From contig BGOG01000018.1 of assembly GCA_003569125.1 (NCBI GenBank), forward strand, positions 1-44,049: 44,049 nt of DNA, written 5' to 3'. This document shows, piece by piece, positions 28,877 to 37,367 of this stretch. This stretch comes from Acidimicrobiaceae bacterium. GTDB lineage: Bacteria > Actinomycetota > Acidimicrobiia > Acidimicrobiales > Ilumatobacteraceae. The notes under the pieces are model-generated. The model worked only from the letters and a program-made list of their open reading frames with translations, ran no database searches and was not told where the DNA came from. The stretch's first letter is position 1, and each line of letters starts with the position of its first letter. The translations under genes were made by a program, and so were the position numbers.

Positions 28877-30152
28877 TTCTGTGCTTGCCCGTCGATCACT
28901 GTTGGTCTGCCTTTAAAAATAGTGTGGCGAACTTTGCCACGAAGTGTCCGACCAACATAGGGCGAATTAATGCTTTTGCTCGCCAGCCTTTGCAAATCGA
29001 CGCTCCAAGATATGCCCGGATCAAAAACGCAGATATTTGCGGGCTCTGATACCGATATCGGTCGTCCGTGAGCATCGTCGACTTTGGCGATTCGCGCTGG
29101 GTTCCAACTCAACAACGCCACTGCGTCTTTTATCTCTAGATCACCAAACGCCAATACGACACCAAGTGCGGTTTCAAGACCGAGCATTCCGGGTGGCGCC
29201 ATATCGAGCGACATTTCTTTGTCGCGACGCGGATGAGGCGCGTGGTCAGTAGCAATGGCGTCAATCGTGCCGTCTAGCAAACCAATTTTCAATGCCCGAA
29301 TATCTGCGCTTGAACGAAGCGGTGGATTGACTTTATATACCGGATCATAAGAAGCCATGAGTTCTTGCGTCAAAGACAGGTGATGCGGAGTTACTTCGGC
29401 GGTAATCGGAAGCCATCTCGCTTTGCTGCGCGAACAAGTTCGACACTGCGCGCCGTCGACAAGTGCAAAAAGTGCATCGTCGCACCGGTGATTCTTACGA
29501 GTTCGATATCCCGAAACACCATCAATTCTTCGGCGATCGCGGGCCAACCCGGCAAACCGAGATCGGTGCAACACTGGCACTCATTCATTACTGCGCCCTT
29601 GGTAAGTTCGGCGACCTCACAGTGTTGTGCGAGTGTCACGCCAAGCCCTCTGGCGTATTCGAGGGCTCGACGCATCAGCGACGCATCTTGTACCCCATTG
29701 CCATCATCGGTAAAAAACTTCACGCCCGCGTGCGCAAGTTCGGCCATCGGCGCGAGTGTTTCTCCTTGCCGACCGAGAGTTATGCAACCACTTGGGATCA
29801 CATCGACAAGGCCCGCACGCTTTCCTTGTTCGCGGACGAAATCAATTACTGCAATCGAATCTTGCGGTGGATCGGTATTCGGCATTGCAACCAGTGCCGT
29901 ATATCCACCGAGTGCACCTGCGCGGCTACCCGTTTCAATAGTCTCGGCTTCTTCTTTGCCGGGTTCACGCAGATGTGCGTGCAGATCTACAAAGCCACTC
30001 GTGACGATGCAACCACTGGCGTCAAGTTCAATATCGGCCTTCAAGTTCGCACCGACTTCGACTATTTTTTGATTTTCGATTTTTACGTCGGCGCGCAGTT
30101 CGCCATCGTGGTTGAGTATCGTGCCACCCTTGATCACGACCGATTTACTCAT
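28873..30152 (-). CDS. pyrC: Dihydroorotase, class I, one frameshift
   Basis: Zinc amidohydrolase closing carbamoyl aspartate to dihydroorotate. VDLHAHLREPGKEEAETIET contains the metal HxH and substrate Arg; FFTDDGNGVQ is the class I metal segment; DAIATDHAPHPRRDKE the catalytic Asp motif. One base is missing near 29410-29414; the read frame ends DGFRLPPK, while repair gives DGLPITAEVTPHHLSLTQEL with the expected metal His. Full length about 427 residues. Class I dihydroorotases are often found in complex with PyrB, encoded just upstream. ATG overlaps the pyrB stop. Confidence 0.94.
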
Positions 30153-31084
30153 GCTTGGCCACCCAAATTTGCGCCACTGCCCAAAAGATTGAACAGCACG
30201 GCCATCCGCACCGAGACGCCGTTGGCGACCTGTCGGTGAATCAATGAGTTCTTGACATCGGACGGATCAATCTGCATTTCAACGCCGCGATTCATCGGTC
30301 CGGGGTGCATCACGATTGCCGAATCTTGAAGTTGTGCCACACGCTTTTGAGTAAGACCGTATTGATCTGAATATTCGCGCAAAGTTGGCACGTGCCCCTG
30401 CGACATTCGCTCGCTTTGTAGGCGCAACATATACAGCACATCACTGGTTGGTAACACCTGATCTAAGTGATGATTGACTTCAACAGGCCAATGTGAAATA
30501 TCTGGTGGCAACAGAGTCGGCGGCGCGACAAGGGTGACTTTTGCACCCAACATCGTGAAGGCCTGGATGTTGCTTCGCGCGACCCGCGAATGTTTAATGT
30601 CGCCGACGATCGTTATTTGCATGCCATCAAATCTCGCCGTATGGGTTGCTTCACGAATCGTGTAGCAGTCAACCAAGGCTTGTGTCGGATGTTGATGTGC
30701 ACCATCGCCCGCGTTGATGATCGACGCTTTGGTCCACTGTGCGATCTGCCATGGAATACCAACAGATTTGTGACGCACGACGAATGCATCGACGCCCATA
30801 TCGGTGATCGTCGCCACAGTATCGCGGAGCGACTCGCCTTTGTTGACGCTTGAAGTAGAAACATTGAAAGTCAAGGTGTCAGCCGACAGTCGTTTGGCGG
30901 CGGTTTCAAAACTCAGACGAGTTCGAGTTGAATCTTCGAAGAATAAACTTGCGACCGTCCGGCCACGCAACGCCGGCACTTTCGGCACCGGCCTTTGATT
31001 GATTTCTGCCATGTGGTCTGTCAACTGCAAAAGTTCTAGCAAACCATCGACGCCAAGTTCGTCGATGCTGCGCAGATGTTTCAT
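30149..31084 (-). CDS. pyrB: Aspartate carbamoyltransferase catalytic subunit
   Basis: First committed step of pyrimidine synthesis. SLFFEDSTRTRLSFETAAKR is the carbamoyl-phosphate site (STRTR), HPTQALVDCYTI the second signature, and VMHPGPMNRGVEM the aspartate-side loop. 311 residues, normal. No regulatory subunit gene (pyrI) is nearby, as usual in actinobacteria. Its ATG overlaps the pyrR stop (ATGA 31081-31084). Frame intact. Confidence 0.97.
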   Translation of the reverse strand: MKHLRSIDELGVDGLLELLQLTDHMAEINQRPVPKVPALRGRTVASLFFEDSTRTRLSFETAAKRLSADTLTFNVSTSSVNKGESLRDTVATITDMGVDAFVVRHKSVGIPWQIAQWTKASIINAGDGAHQHPTQALVDCYTIREATHTARFDGMQITIVGDIKHSRVARSNIQAFTMLGAKVTLVAPPTLLPPDISHWPVEVNHHLDQVLPTSDVLYMLRLQSERMSQGHVPTLREYSDQYGLTQKRVAQLQDSAIVMHPGPMNRGVEMQIDPSDVKNSLIHRQVANGVSVRMAVLFNLLGSGANLGGQA

Positions 31085-31638
31085 TTACCACTCGCATTCT
31101 TGGGCATTATCCGCACCCCGTCGCTTGTCGCAGAAACATCATCATCTTGTTGGGTCGGCAAATTTTTGCCGACAAAATCCGGGCGAATCGGAAGTTCACG
31201 ATGACCGCGATCAATCAGCACGGCGAGTTGCACCGCCCGTGGACGACCAAAATTATTCAACCCTTCCATCGCGGCTCGCACTGTTCGACCGGTGAACAAC
31301 ACATCGTCAACCAACACGACTGTTGCGCCAGTCAAATCAAACGGGATATTCGTAATCGCACCGAGCGAGACAGGCCGAAGTCCGATGTCGTCACGATGCA
31401 GACTGACATCCAGTGCCCCGACGGGGACCGTGAGCGAAGTTTCGATTTCGTTGATCTGTTTGGTTATCGCTTCGGCTATCCAAGTGCCACCGCGTTGCAA
31501 GCCGACGATTGCCAAGCCTTCGACGCCATGGTTGCGCTCGATAATTTCGTGGGCGATGCGAACAATTGCGCGACGCACGTCGGTCGCACTCATCACCTCA
31601 TGCGGCGTGTCTAGGCGTGCGTTGATACTCAAAAACAT
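31081..31638 (-). CDS. pyrR: PyrR: pyr operon RNA-binding regulator / uracil phosphoribosyltransferase
   Basis: Type I phosphoribosyltransferase fold; binds the leader of its own operon when UMP is high. The PRPP motif is TVVLVDDVLFTGRTVRAAME; the start of the core is IAHEIIERN with IVGLQRGGTWIAEAI. 185 residues from ATG 31638. GGAAGG abuts that ATG, so TTG 31632 (MSINARLDTPHEV), 6 nt after the GGAAGG, is a good alternative start. First gene of a six-gene operon in which every junction overlaps. Its own RNA target is visible just upstream. Confidence 0.96.
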   Translation of the reverse strand: MFLSINARLDTPHEVMSATDVRRAIVRIAHEIIERNHGVEGLAIVGLQRGGTWIAEAITKQINEIETSLTVPVGALDVSLHRDDIGLRPVSLGAITNIPFDLTGATVVLVDDVLFTGRTVRAAMEGLNNFGRPRAVQLAVLIDRGHRELPIRPDFVGKNLPTQQDDDVSATSDGVRIMPKNASGK

Positions 31639-31649
31639 CCTTCCGTTCG

Positions 31650-31663
31650 AGCCTCACAGGACT
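31650..31663 (-). promoter_or_regulatory. PyrR-binding RNA site in the pyr leader
   Basis: The minus strand reads AGTCCTGTGAGGCT, matching the PyrR recognition consensus ARUCCNGNGAGGYU at every position. Flanking TTGAG and CTCGAA can pair with one bulged G, presenting the conserved bases in a hairpin loop. The site ends only a few bases before the ribosome site GGAAGG, so bound PyrR would block translation of pyrR and, by coupling, the rest, as shown for mycobacteria. I see no separate terminator hairpin, which argues against the Bacillus-type attenuation scheme. Confidence 0.85.
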
Positions 31664-31701
31664 CAATTTACGGTTGATAAAACTTGAACTAAACCGCCTT
31701 T

Positions 31702-31710
31702 AATATAGCA
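31702..31710 (-). promoter_or_regulatory. Extended -10 promoter of the pyr operon
   Basis: TGC-TATATT on the minus strand (TGC 31708-31710, TATATT 31702-31707) is an extended -10 element. No good -35 is seen at normal distance, which extended -10 promoters tolerate. It would give a leader of about 55 nt that contains the PyrR site. A second TATATT lies further upstream, so the choice is not certain. Confidence 0.4.
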
Positions 31711-31756
31711 CGAGCGTCGGCAAGTGCGTGAATATATTTTCGAATCGACGGCCGCA

Positions 31757-33256
31757 CTAGCCGGGCAATTTGCGTTGGTAAACGATCCACCACTCGTTGG
31801 CGTATGAAATCGCAAACTGTGCCGAAACCTCTCGCCAAGTTTTTTGCATGCCTTCATCCATCGACGCAGGTAATATCACGAATTCAATATCATTGGTGAA
31901 CGGCAAAATATCGCCAGAGGCAAAAGCGTCCATGCCATACAACGCACGCTTGAACGGAACCGGAAACGCATAGATTCGTGTGCGGCGCGCCAAATGCGCG
32001 GTCAGCGGATGATATGCACTTACGACGGCATCGTCTGGAACTTTGCTCAACGCCACACGGGCCGCAATCACAGCAGGATTGCTCGACCCGCTATACGCAA
32101 CTCGGGTTCGTGCGCCGGGCAATGGAGCCCAAAGATAAGCGCAAACCAATGTGCTCAGCGCACAAAACGAGACCAAAATGCGGCGCCATTTCTTGCGGAG
32201 CCGACCAATCGCAAACACCGTGCCGATGACGAGAACGGGCACGACGACGAACGAGTAGTGATACTCAATATGGTACTGATACCAGAAACTACTGAAAATG
32301 TTCGTGAAGATAACCAACCCGGCGATCGCCGCAATCTCTGGAAACACAATAAATCCGAGCGCGACCGGCGCAACAAGTTGCAGAACATAAAATGGTCGCG
32401 AATCACTAATCAAATATCGCACCAGCGCCATCGGATCGGTGAACAAAGTGGCAATGGAGCCAGATAACCCGCCAAATGGAATTCGCCAACCATTTCTAAA
32501 CGGCACACCGTTGATTCCACGCTGAATTCCAAAAATTGCCACCATCGAGTACCAAAAAGAAATCAACGCGGTAAACAAACCAAATTTGTTTTGCCTGCGC
32601 CAGGCAACCCAGATACCCAATGGAAACAGAATCAACACGACATCCTCTTTGACGCTCATCGCCAGCAAGACCGCAATCAAATACATCCGCCACTTGGATT
32701 CAAAAGCCGCATAAAGCGCAGTTGCGATCAAGACGCCCAAAAATGCATCGGGATGAAAATTCTCCAAGGCGATCCATACCGTCGCAGGATGCAGCAAATA
32801 CACCGCGACGAATACGGTGGCCATGGCCTCGCTGTCCAAACGCTTGCGTGTAAATAAGAAAACGGGCACGGCTCCGGCGACGATTACCAATGCTTGAACC
32901 ACGAATAGAAGTGAAGTACTGCCGACAACCCAATAGATCGGCACCAAAAAAAGCAAAATAAAACTCGTGTGGTCACCGAATAAATTACGACCCATCAGTG
33001 TTACGAACGGGCTATGAAACCGAGACAACAACCAGATCCCTTGGTCGTACAGACCGAAGTCGTAAGCCGATGTCGCCAAACTGCGGTGCATCTCGACACT
33101 CAACGCAGAGAAATAAAAACCGACGACGGCGATCAAGGCTGCCGTTGTGACCTCCCACACGGATGCCGACTTGACGCGATCGCTCAAACTTTCTAGAAAT
33201 CGTTGCGTATTAAACGTCCTTTGAGCGAACCTGCTTTGAGATTGCCGATAATACAC
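31757..33256 (-). CDS. DUF2079 polytopic membrane protein
   Basis: Integral membrane protein of up to 499 residues with about ten hydrophobic segments, e.g. TTAALIAVVGFYFSALSV, ILLFLVPIYWVVGSTSLLF, FVVVPVLVIGTVFAIG. The opening loop YDFGLYDQGIWLLSRFHSPF with GDHTSFIL is the DUF2079 signature; the fold resembles GT-C glycosyltransferases, so transfer of a sugar from a lipid carrier is possible but unproven. The C-terminal 100 residues are soluble (VVSAYHPLTAHLARRTRIYA) and probably extracytoplasmic. GTG 33256 overlaps nusB by 47 bp; TTG 33187 avoids the overlap and keeps all membrane segments. It lies between nusB and the pyr operon without an evident tie to either. Confidence 0.82.
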   Translation of the reverse strand: MYYRQSQSRFAQRTFNTQRFLESLSDRVKSASVWEVTTAALIAVVGFYFSALSVEMHRSLATSAYDFGLYDQGIWLLSRFHSPFVTLMGRNLFGDHTSFILLFLVPIYWVVGSTSLLFVVQALVIVAGAVPVFLFTRKRLDSEAMATVFVAVYLLHPATVWIALENFHPDAFLGVLIATALYAAFESKWRMYLIAVLLAMSVKEDVVLILFPLGIWVAWRRQNKFGLFTALISFWYSMVAIFGIQRGINGVPFRNGWRIPFGGLSGSIATLFTDPMALVRYLISDSRPFYVLQLVAPVALGFIVFPEIAAIAGLVIFTNIFSSFWYQYHIEYHYSFVVVPVLVIGTVFAIGRLRKKWRRILVSFCALSTLVCAYLWAPLPGARTRVAYSGSSNPAVIAARVALSKVPDDAVVSAYHPLTAHLARRTRIYAFPVPFKRALYGMDAFASGDILPFTNDIEFVILPASMDEGMQKTWREVSAQFAISYANEWWIVYQRKLPG

Positions 33257-33641
33257 CGTTTACATATCGGCCAGATTCTTCGGTAGAAAAGCGTTTCGCG
33301 AGTTCTACGGCTTCGTTGATGATGACCGCCACGGGAACCTCAGGCCGATCTAGAAGTTCGTAAATCGCAAGACGCAAAACGTTTCGATCAATCGCCGGCA
33401 TGCGGTGAATTGTCCACGTGTGCGAATATTCGGTGATCATCTCATCCAACTGGGTTTGGCGAGCCGCCACACCCGATGTCAGCGACATAACTAAATCGTC
33501 GACGGCGAGCACCTGGGCGGCAATTATTTCGGAAACCTCCAGGCTTCGCGCCTCGGCCTCATATAAAAAATGCACGGCACGCTCGCGCGCCGAACTGCGA
33601 ATGTCCTCGCCCGGTTTTGAATTGCGGGTGGGCGCCATCAA
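33210..33641 (-). CDS. nusB: Transcription antitermination protein NusB
   Basis: All-helical RNA-binding protein that joins NusE (S10) on boxA RNA in rRNA antitermination. SSARERAVHFLYEAEARSLE (helix 1 with the RNA-binding basic residues), MPAIDRNVLRLAIYELLDRP and PVAVIINEAVELAKRFSTEE with GRYVNGVLSAI are the family signatures. 143 residues. It overlaps the efp stop (ATGA), the standard efp-nusB pair of actinobacteria and many other bacteria. Confidence 0.96.
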   Translation of the reverse strand: MMAPTRNSKPGEDIRSSARERAVHFLYEAEARSLEVSEIIAAQVLAVDDLVMSLTSGVAARQTQLDEMITEYSHTWTIHRMPAIDRNVLRLAIYELLDRPEVPVAVIINEAVELAKRFSTEESGRYVNGVLSAISKQVRSKDV

Positions 33642-34201
33642 ACTCTCGTTATATATTCGCCTGATCGTGTGTCGACTTTGACTCGGTCGCCAATGTTCAC
33701 GAACAAAGGCACCTGGATAACTTTGCCAGTTTGCAAAGTCGCCGACTTTCGACCACCAGAGACTCGGTCACCTTGTAGGCCAGGTTCTGTGTTGGCGATC
33801 TCGAGTTCGACCGTCACGGCAATTTCAACACTGACGATTTCGCCATCATGGGTGGCAATGATTGCGATTCCATTCTCGACCAAATAATCTGCGACATCAC
33901 CCAGAGCGGTTGGGCTGACATTCATTTGATCAAAAGTCGCGGTATCCATAAACACGAAATCATCACCGTCTTTATACAAAAATTGCATGTCGTTTTTGTC
34001 GAGAATCGCTTGCTCAACTCGAATGCCGGCATTGAATGTTTTTTCTAAGACATTGCCCGTGCGCAAGTTGCGAAGTTTGGTGCGAACGAACGCGCCCCCC
34101 TTGCCCGGCTTGACATGCTGAAAATCGATCACCGTAAAAAGATTGTTGTCAATCTGAAGTGTGATGCCGTTCTTTAGGTCGTTAGTTGAAATTGCAGGCA
34201 C
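33638..34201 (-). CDS. efp: Elongation factor P
   Basis: Rescues ribosomes stalled at polyproline. Three beta domains in 187 residues. The tip loop is KPGKGGAFVRTKLRNLRTGN, with a lysine at the modification position; no modification genes are nearby. The C-terminal signature GDRVKVDTRSGEYITRV is clear. Starts at GTG 34201 with AAGGA at 6 nt spacing. The pepP reading frame ends 28 bp inside efp. Confidence 0.96.
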   Translation of the reverse strand: MPAISTNDLKNGITLQIDNNLFTVIDFQHVKPGKGGAFVRTKLRNLRTGNVLEKTFNAGIRVEQAILDKNDMQFLYKDGDDFVFMDTATFDQMNVSPTALGDVADYLVENGIAIIATHDGEIVSVEIAVTVELEIANTEPGLQGDRVSGGRKSATLQTGKVIQVPLFVNIGDRVKVDTRSGEYITRV

Positions 34202-35316
34202 TTGCGATCCTTTTTCGTGTGGGTAAGTATTCGACAGCCGCTTTGCGTGACGACCACAAGGTCTTCAATTCGCACACCACCGAGCCCTTCACGATAGACG
34301 CCAGGCTCGACAGTTACCACCTCGCCCACTTCGAGAGGTTCGGCGAAGCCATTTCGCACCCAAGGCATTTCATGAATCTGCAGTCCGACGCCGTGCCCGG
34401 TGCTGTGACTAAATTCTGGGCCGAACCCCGCAGCCGCAATAAAATCTCGGCACTGACGATCGACATCTTGCGCCAAGACTCCTGCCCGAACATGACTCAG
34501 ACCCAGTAGTTGTGATGCGCTGACGACTTCGTGCATCTGACTCAACACAGGGTCAACCTCACCTATCAAATATGTTCGAGTCATATCCGAGTGATAGCCG
34601 TCTACCAAACCGCCGACATCGATGACCACGCTGTCACCTTCGACAATTTTTCGACTCACAGGTCGATGATGCGGGCGCGCCGCATTCGGACCACTGGCAA
34701 CGATCGTGTCATAACTAGTGAACTCAGCCCCATGTTTTCGCATTCGATAATCAAGTTCGTCACGAATGTCTCGCTCGGTTAAACCCAACACGAGCATTGG
34801 CTCGACTTCGCTCAGTGCCGCATCTGTCGCGCTCGCCGCCAACTCCATTCTTTGAATCTCTGGTTCAGATTTACGCCTGCGCAAATGCGGCACCACCGCC
34901 GAAACTTTGACCAGTTCTGAATCTATTTGTGCAGACATGGTCTCGTGAGCAGTGACCGACATTTCTGCGGGATCAAAACCAACACAGCGCAAATCCTTGG
35001 TCGCCTTCGATACACCTTCGCGCAACTCTGTGGCACTACGACCTTCAATCACAGAACATTGTGCCTGCGAATTCTTGGTTTGTTCGCGTGATTGATCGCC
35101 ATAACGACCGTCGACGATCAACACCATGTCATCGGGGCGCACGATGAGCGTGCCAGCCGAACCAGTGAAGCCGGTGAGCCATCGAATGTTGTTGAGGTCT
35201 GTGACCAACAGTGCGGTGATTTTGTTTTCAGTTGTCTGCGCAAGTCGTTGGCGCACGAGAGCATCTCGACCCGCAACACTCAGTGGCAACAACTTGCTCG
35301 CTGTCACGGCACTCAC
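34174..35316 (-). CDS. pepP: M24 family Xaa-Pro aminopeptidase
   Basis: Metallopeptidase removing residues N-terminal to proline (pepQ in Mycobacterium annotation). The N-terminal creatinase-like domain (LVTDLNNIRWLTGFTGSAGT) precedes the pita-bread domain with metal ligands in SVVIDVGGLVDGYHSDMTRT (two Asp), HSTGHGVGLQIHEMP (His), and VVTVEPGVYREGLGGVRIED (two Glu). 380 residues. The last ten residues overlap efp and do not look conserved. It fits the conserved order aroK-aroB-aroQ-pepP-efp-nusB. Frame intact. Confidence 0.94.
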   Translation of the reverse strand: MSAVTASKLLPLSVAGRDALVRQRLAQTTENKITALLVTDLNNIRWLTGFTGSAGTLIVRPDDMVLIVDGRYGDQSREQTKNSQAQCSVIEGRSATELREGVSKATKDLRCVGFDPAEMSVTAHETMSAQIDSELVKVSAVVPHLRRRKSEPEIQRMELAASATDAALSEVEPMLVLGLTERDIRDELDYRMRKHGAEFTSYDTIVASGPNAARPHHRPVSRKIVEGDSVVIDVGGLVDGYHSDMTRTYLIGEVDPVLSQMHEVVSASQLLGLSHVRAGVLAQDVDRQCRDFIAAAGFGPEFSHSTGHGVGLQIHEMPWVRNGFAEPLEVGEVVTVEPGVYREGLGGVRIEDLVVVTQSGCRILTHTKKDRKCLQFQLTT

Positions 35317-35771
35317 TTCTTGTCGGCCAGCAAAGTTGCCACAGCATTGACAGCCAGTGTGTAGCCGTGCGCACCAAAACCGGCGATTGATCCGGAGGCG
35401 ACTGGTGCGACGACACTCTCATGACGCCAAGACTCGCGTGTCGCCGGATTCGAAAGATGTACTTCGATGATTGGCCCCGAGAATGTCGCCAACGCATCGC
35501 TGAGGCTCCACGCGAAATGTGTCAATGCTCCTGGGTTGATAATGATCGCTGCGCAACGAGATCTTGCGTCGTGAATCGCAGTTACTAAATCTCCCGAACT
35601 CTGCGCCTGCAACGACTCGACTTCGAAACCGAGTTTGGTCGCGGTCTGCTTGGCACGATTCATGTGGTCATCAAGCGTTGCGGTGCCGTAAATTTCTGGC
35701 TGACGCTGCCCAAGTAAATTTAGATTTGGTCCACTGAGAATCAAAATAATCGGCAGGGATGATTTAGCCAT
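35313..35771 (-). CDS. aroQ: 3-dehydroquinate dehydratase, type II
   Basis: Third step of the shikimate pathway; dodecameric type II enzyme. ILSGPNLNLLGQRQPEIYG carries the active-site Asn, Arg and Tyr; IINPGALTHFAWSLSDAL, IIEVHLSNPATRESWRHESV and GFGAHGYTLAVNAV complete the site (His in EVHLSN). 152 residues. Its stop overlaps the pepP start (ATGA at 35313-35316). Confidence 0.96.
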   Translation of the reverse strand: MAKSSLPIILILSGPNLNLLGQRQPEIYGTATLDDHMNRAKQTATKLGFEVESLQAQSSGDLVTAIHDARSRCAAIIINPGALTHFAWSLSDALATFSGPIIEVHLSNPATRESWRHESVVAPVASGSIAGFGAHGYTLAVNAVATLLADKK

Positions 35772-35776
35772 GGTAT

Positions 35777-36793
35777 TTAGGGTAGTTGCATCGCATCGAA
35801 AGCCTGATCCAGATATTTTTCGCCAATATCGCTGACGATTTCGACACCATTTGTGCCGTCCAAGACGAAAGTCAGGCCGTCAATCGCCTTCTTATCCAGA
35901 CGCATCAAATCAATCAACGCCCTGCGGTCAAATTTGTCGGGTATCGACACCCCGAGACCATATGAATCTCGAATCACCTTGTAGTGATAAGCCAGTCGCG
36001 CATCGTCGATGCGTTGCAAACTATGTGCGAGATGAGCGGCGAAAATCATGCCAATCGCCACCGCCTCACCGTGCGCAAGGGCAAAATCACTTGATCGCTC
36101 TAATGCATGAGCGAGTGTGTGACCGTAGTTGAGCACTGCTCGCCCGCCTTGTTCTCGCTCGTCGGCGGAAACAATAGTGGCTTTGATCTCGACACATCGT
36201 GCGATTCGCGCCGACAATTCAAGCGCGAGCAGATCGTCGCCAGCCAAGAAATGATATTTGGCGACCTCGCCGAGTCCGCAACGCGTTTCGCGATCGGGCA
36301 AAGTTTTTAGCGCATCAATATCGCAGAGCACGGCGCTGGGTTGCCAAAATGCCCCGACAAGATTTTTGCCTTGAGCAATGTTCACGCCGGTCTTACCACC
36401 AATCGCGGCGTCGACCATGCCGACAAGCGTTGTCGGTATCTGAACTACTGCCGTGCCACGATGCCAACTGGCCGCAGCAAACCCCGCAACATCGGTGACC
36501 ATTCCTCCGCCTACACCGATCACGACGTCGGACCTCGTCAAACCGAACTTGGCGAACTGTTGCGAAATAATGTCGATCGTCTGCAGAGACTTAAATTGCT
36601 CACCGTTACCTATTAGAACGGTCGTATGCGGAAGAGAAAGTTTTATTTCAAACGGGATATTCTCTTGGGTCACGATCACGGCACGTTTCGCTGTTATTGG
36701 CAGAAACTTTTCAACATCTTTTGCCACGCCGCTACCGACCAACACCGGATACGACCTGTCGGCGAGACTCACGGTGATTTTATGATTTGTCAT
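35777..36793 (-). CDS. aroB: 3-dehydroquinate synthase
   Basis: NAD- and zinc-dependent second step of the shikimate pathway. Nucleotide-binding VVIGVGGGMVTDVAGFAAAS, then RGTAVVQIPTTLVGMVDAAI and GGKTGVNIAQGKNLVGAFWQ; the metal site includes GLGEVAKYHFLAGD and the His of AVLNYGHTLAHALE. 338 residues, normal. ATG overlaps the aroK stop (ATGA at 36790-36793). Frame intact. Confidence 0.97.
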   Translation of the reverse strand: MTNHKITVSLADRSYPVLVGSGVAKDVEKFLPITAKRAVIVTQENIPFEIKLSLPHTTVLIGNGEQFKSLQTIDIISQQFAKFGLTRSDVVIGVGGGMVTDVAGFAAASWHRGTAVVQIPTTLVGMVDAAIGGKTGVNIAQGKNLVGAFWQPSAVLCDIDALKTLPDRETRCGLGEVAKYHFLAGDDLLALELSARIARCVEIKATIVSADEREQGGRAVLNYGHTLAHALERSSDFALAHGEAVAIGMIFAAHLAHSLQRIDDARLAYHYKVIRDSYGLGVSIPDKFDRRALIDLMRLDKKAIDGLTFVLDGTNGVEIVSDIGEKYLDQAFDAMQLP

Positions 36794-37365
36794 CGAACTG
36801 CGCTGTTCTCAGAATTGCCGACAATCTCTAACGAACACAGAGTGATAATTTGCTGCACTACTTGTGCGATCGAAAGTGATTGTGTAACCAGATGATGAGT
36901 TGCGAGTTGCTGATAAAGCGGCTCGCGATCGAGTCGCATTTTGTTCAGCGAGCCGACCGGATCGCCATCCAAAAGTGGGCGGTGCTTGCCGCGACCTGTT
37001 CGCGAAATCAAGGTGGGCGTCGGGGCATCCAGCCAAACGATGCACAGTGCATTTAATTTCAACAGTTCGCGATTTGATTCTGAAATGATCGCCCCGCCGG
37101 CAACTGCCAACACCATCGAAGACTTCTTGGAGCACAGTTCAACAAGCGCCTGCGACTCAAGTTTACGAAAAACTTCTTCGCCCTGATTCTCGAAAATTTC
37201 GCGCACAGAAGTTTTGGCTAGATTCTCGACGGCTTCATCACTGTCCCTGAAAACCAAGTTCAGATGTTCGGCCAATGCACGACCGACAGTGGTTTTACCC
37301 GATCCCATCAATCCGATCAACACGATCATCTTCGACGACTCACGAGAGTTCATGGCATCCGCCAA
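36790..37365 (-). CDS. aroK: Shikimate kinase
   Basis: Phosphorylates shikimate at O3. P-loop GLMGSGKTTVGRALAE at about residues 18-33, followed by FRDSDEAVENLAKTSVREIF (shikimate-binding Asp), and AVAGGAIISESNREL corresponding to the GGG substrate loop, with GGA instead of GGG. TGRGKHRPLLDGDP is the lid with the catalytic Arg. 191 residues, slightly long at the C-terminus. It lies 2 bp after aroC. Confidence 0.95.
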   Translation of the reverse strand: MADAMNSRESSKMIVLIGLMGSGKTTVGRALAEHLNLVFRDSDEAVENLAKTSVREIFENQGEEVFRKLESQALVELCSKKSSMVLAVAGGAIISESNRELLKLNALCIVWLDAPTPTLISRTGRGKHRPLLDGDPVGSLNKMRLDREPLYQQLATHHLVTQSLSIAQVVQQIITLCSLEIVGNSENSAVR

Positions 37366-37367
37366 AG

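Noticed and set aside
29463-30239. Plus-strand open frame of 258 codons opposite pyrC
   Set aside because: Lies opposite the metal-binding part of dihydroorotase; composition looks like translated antisense.
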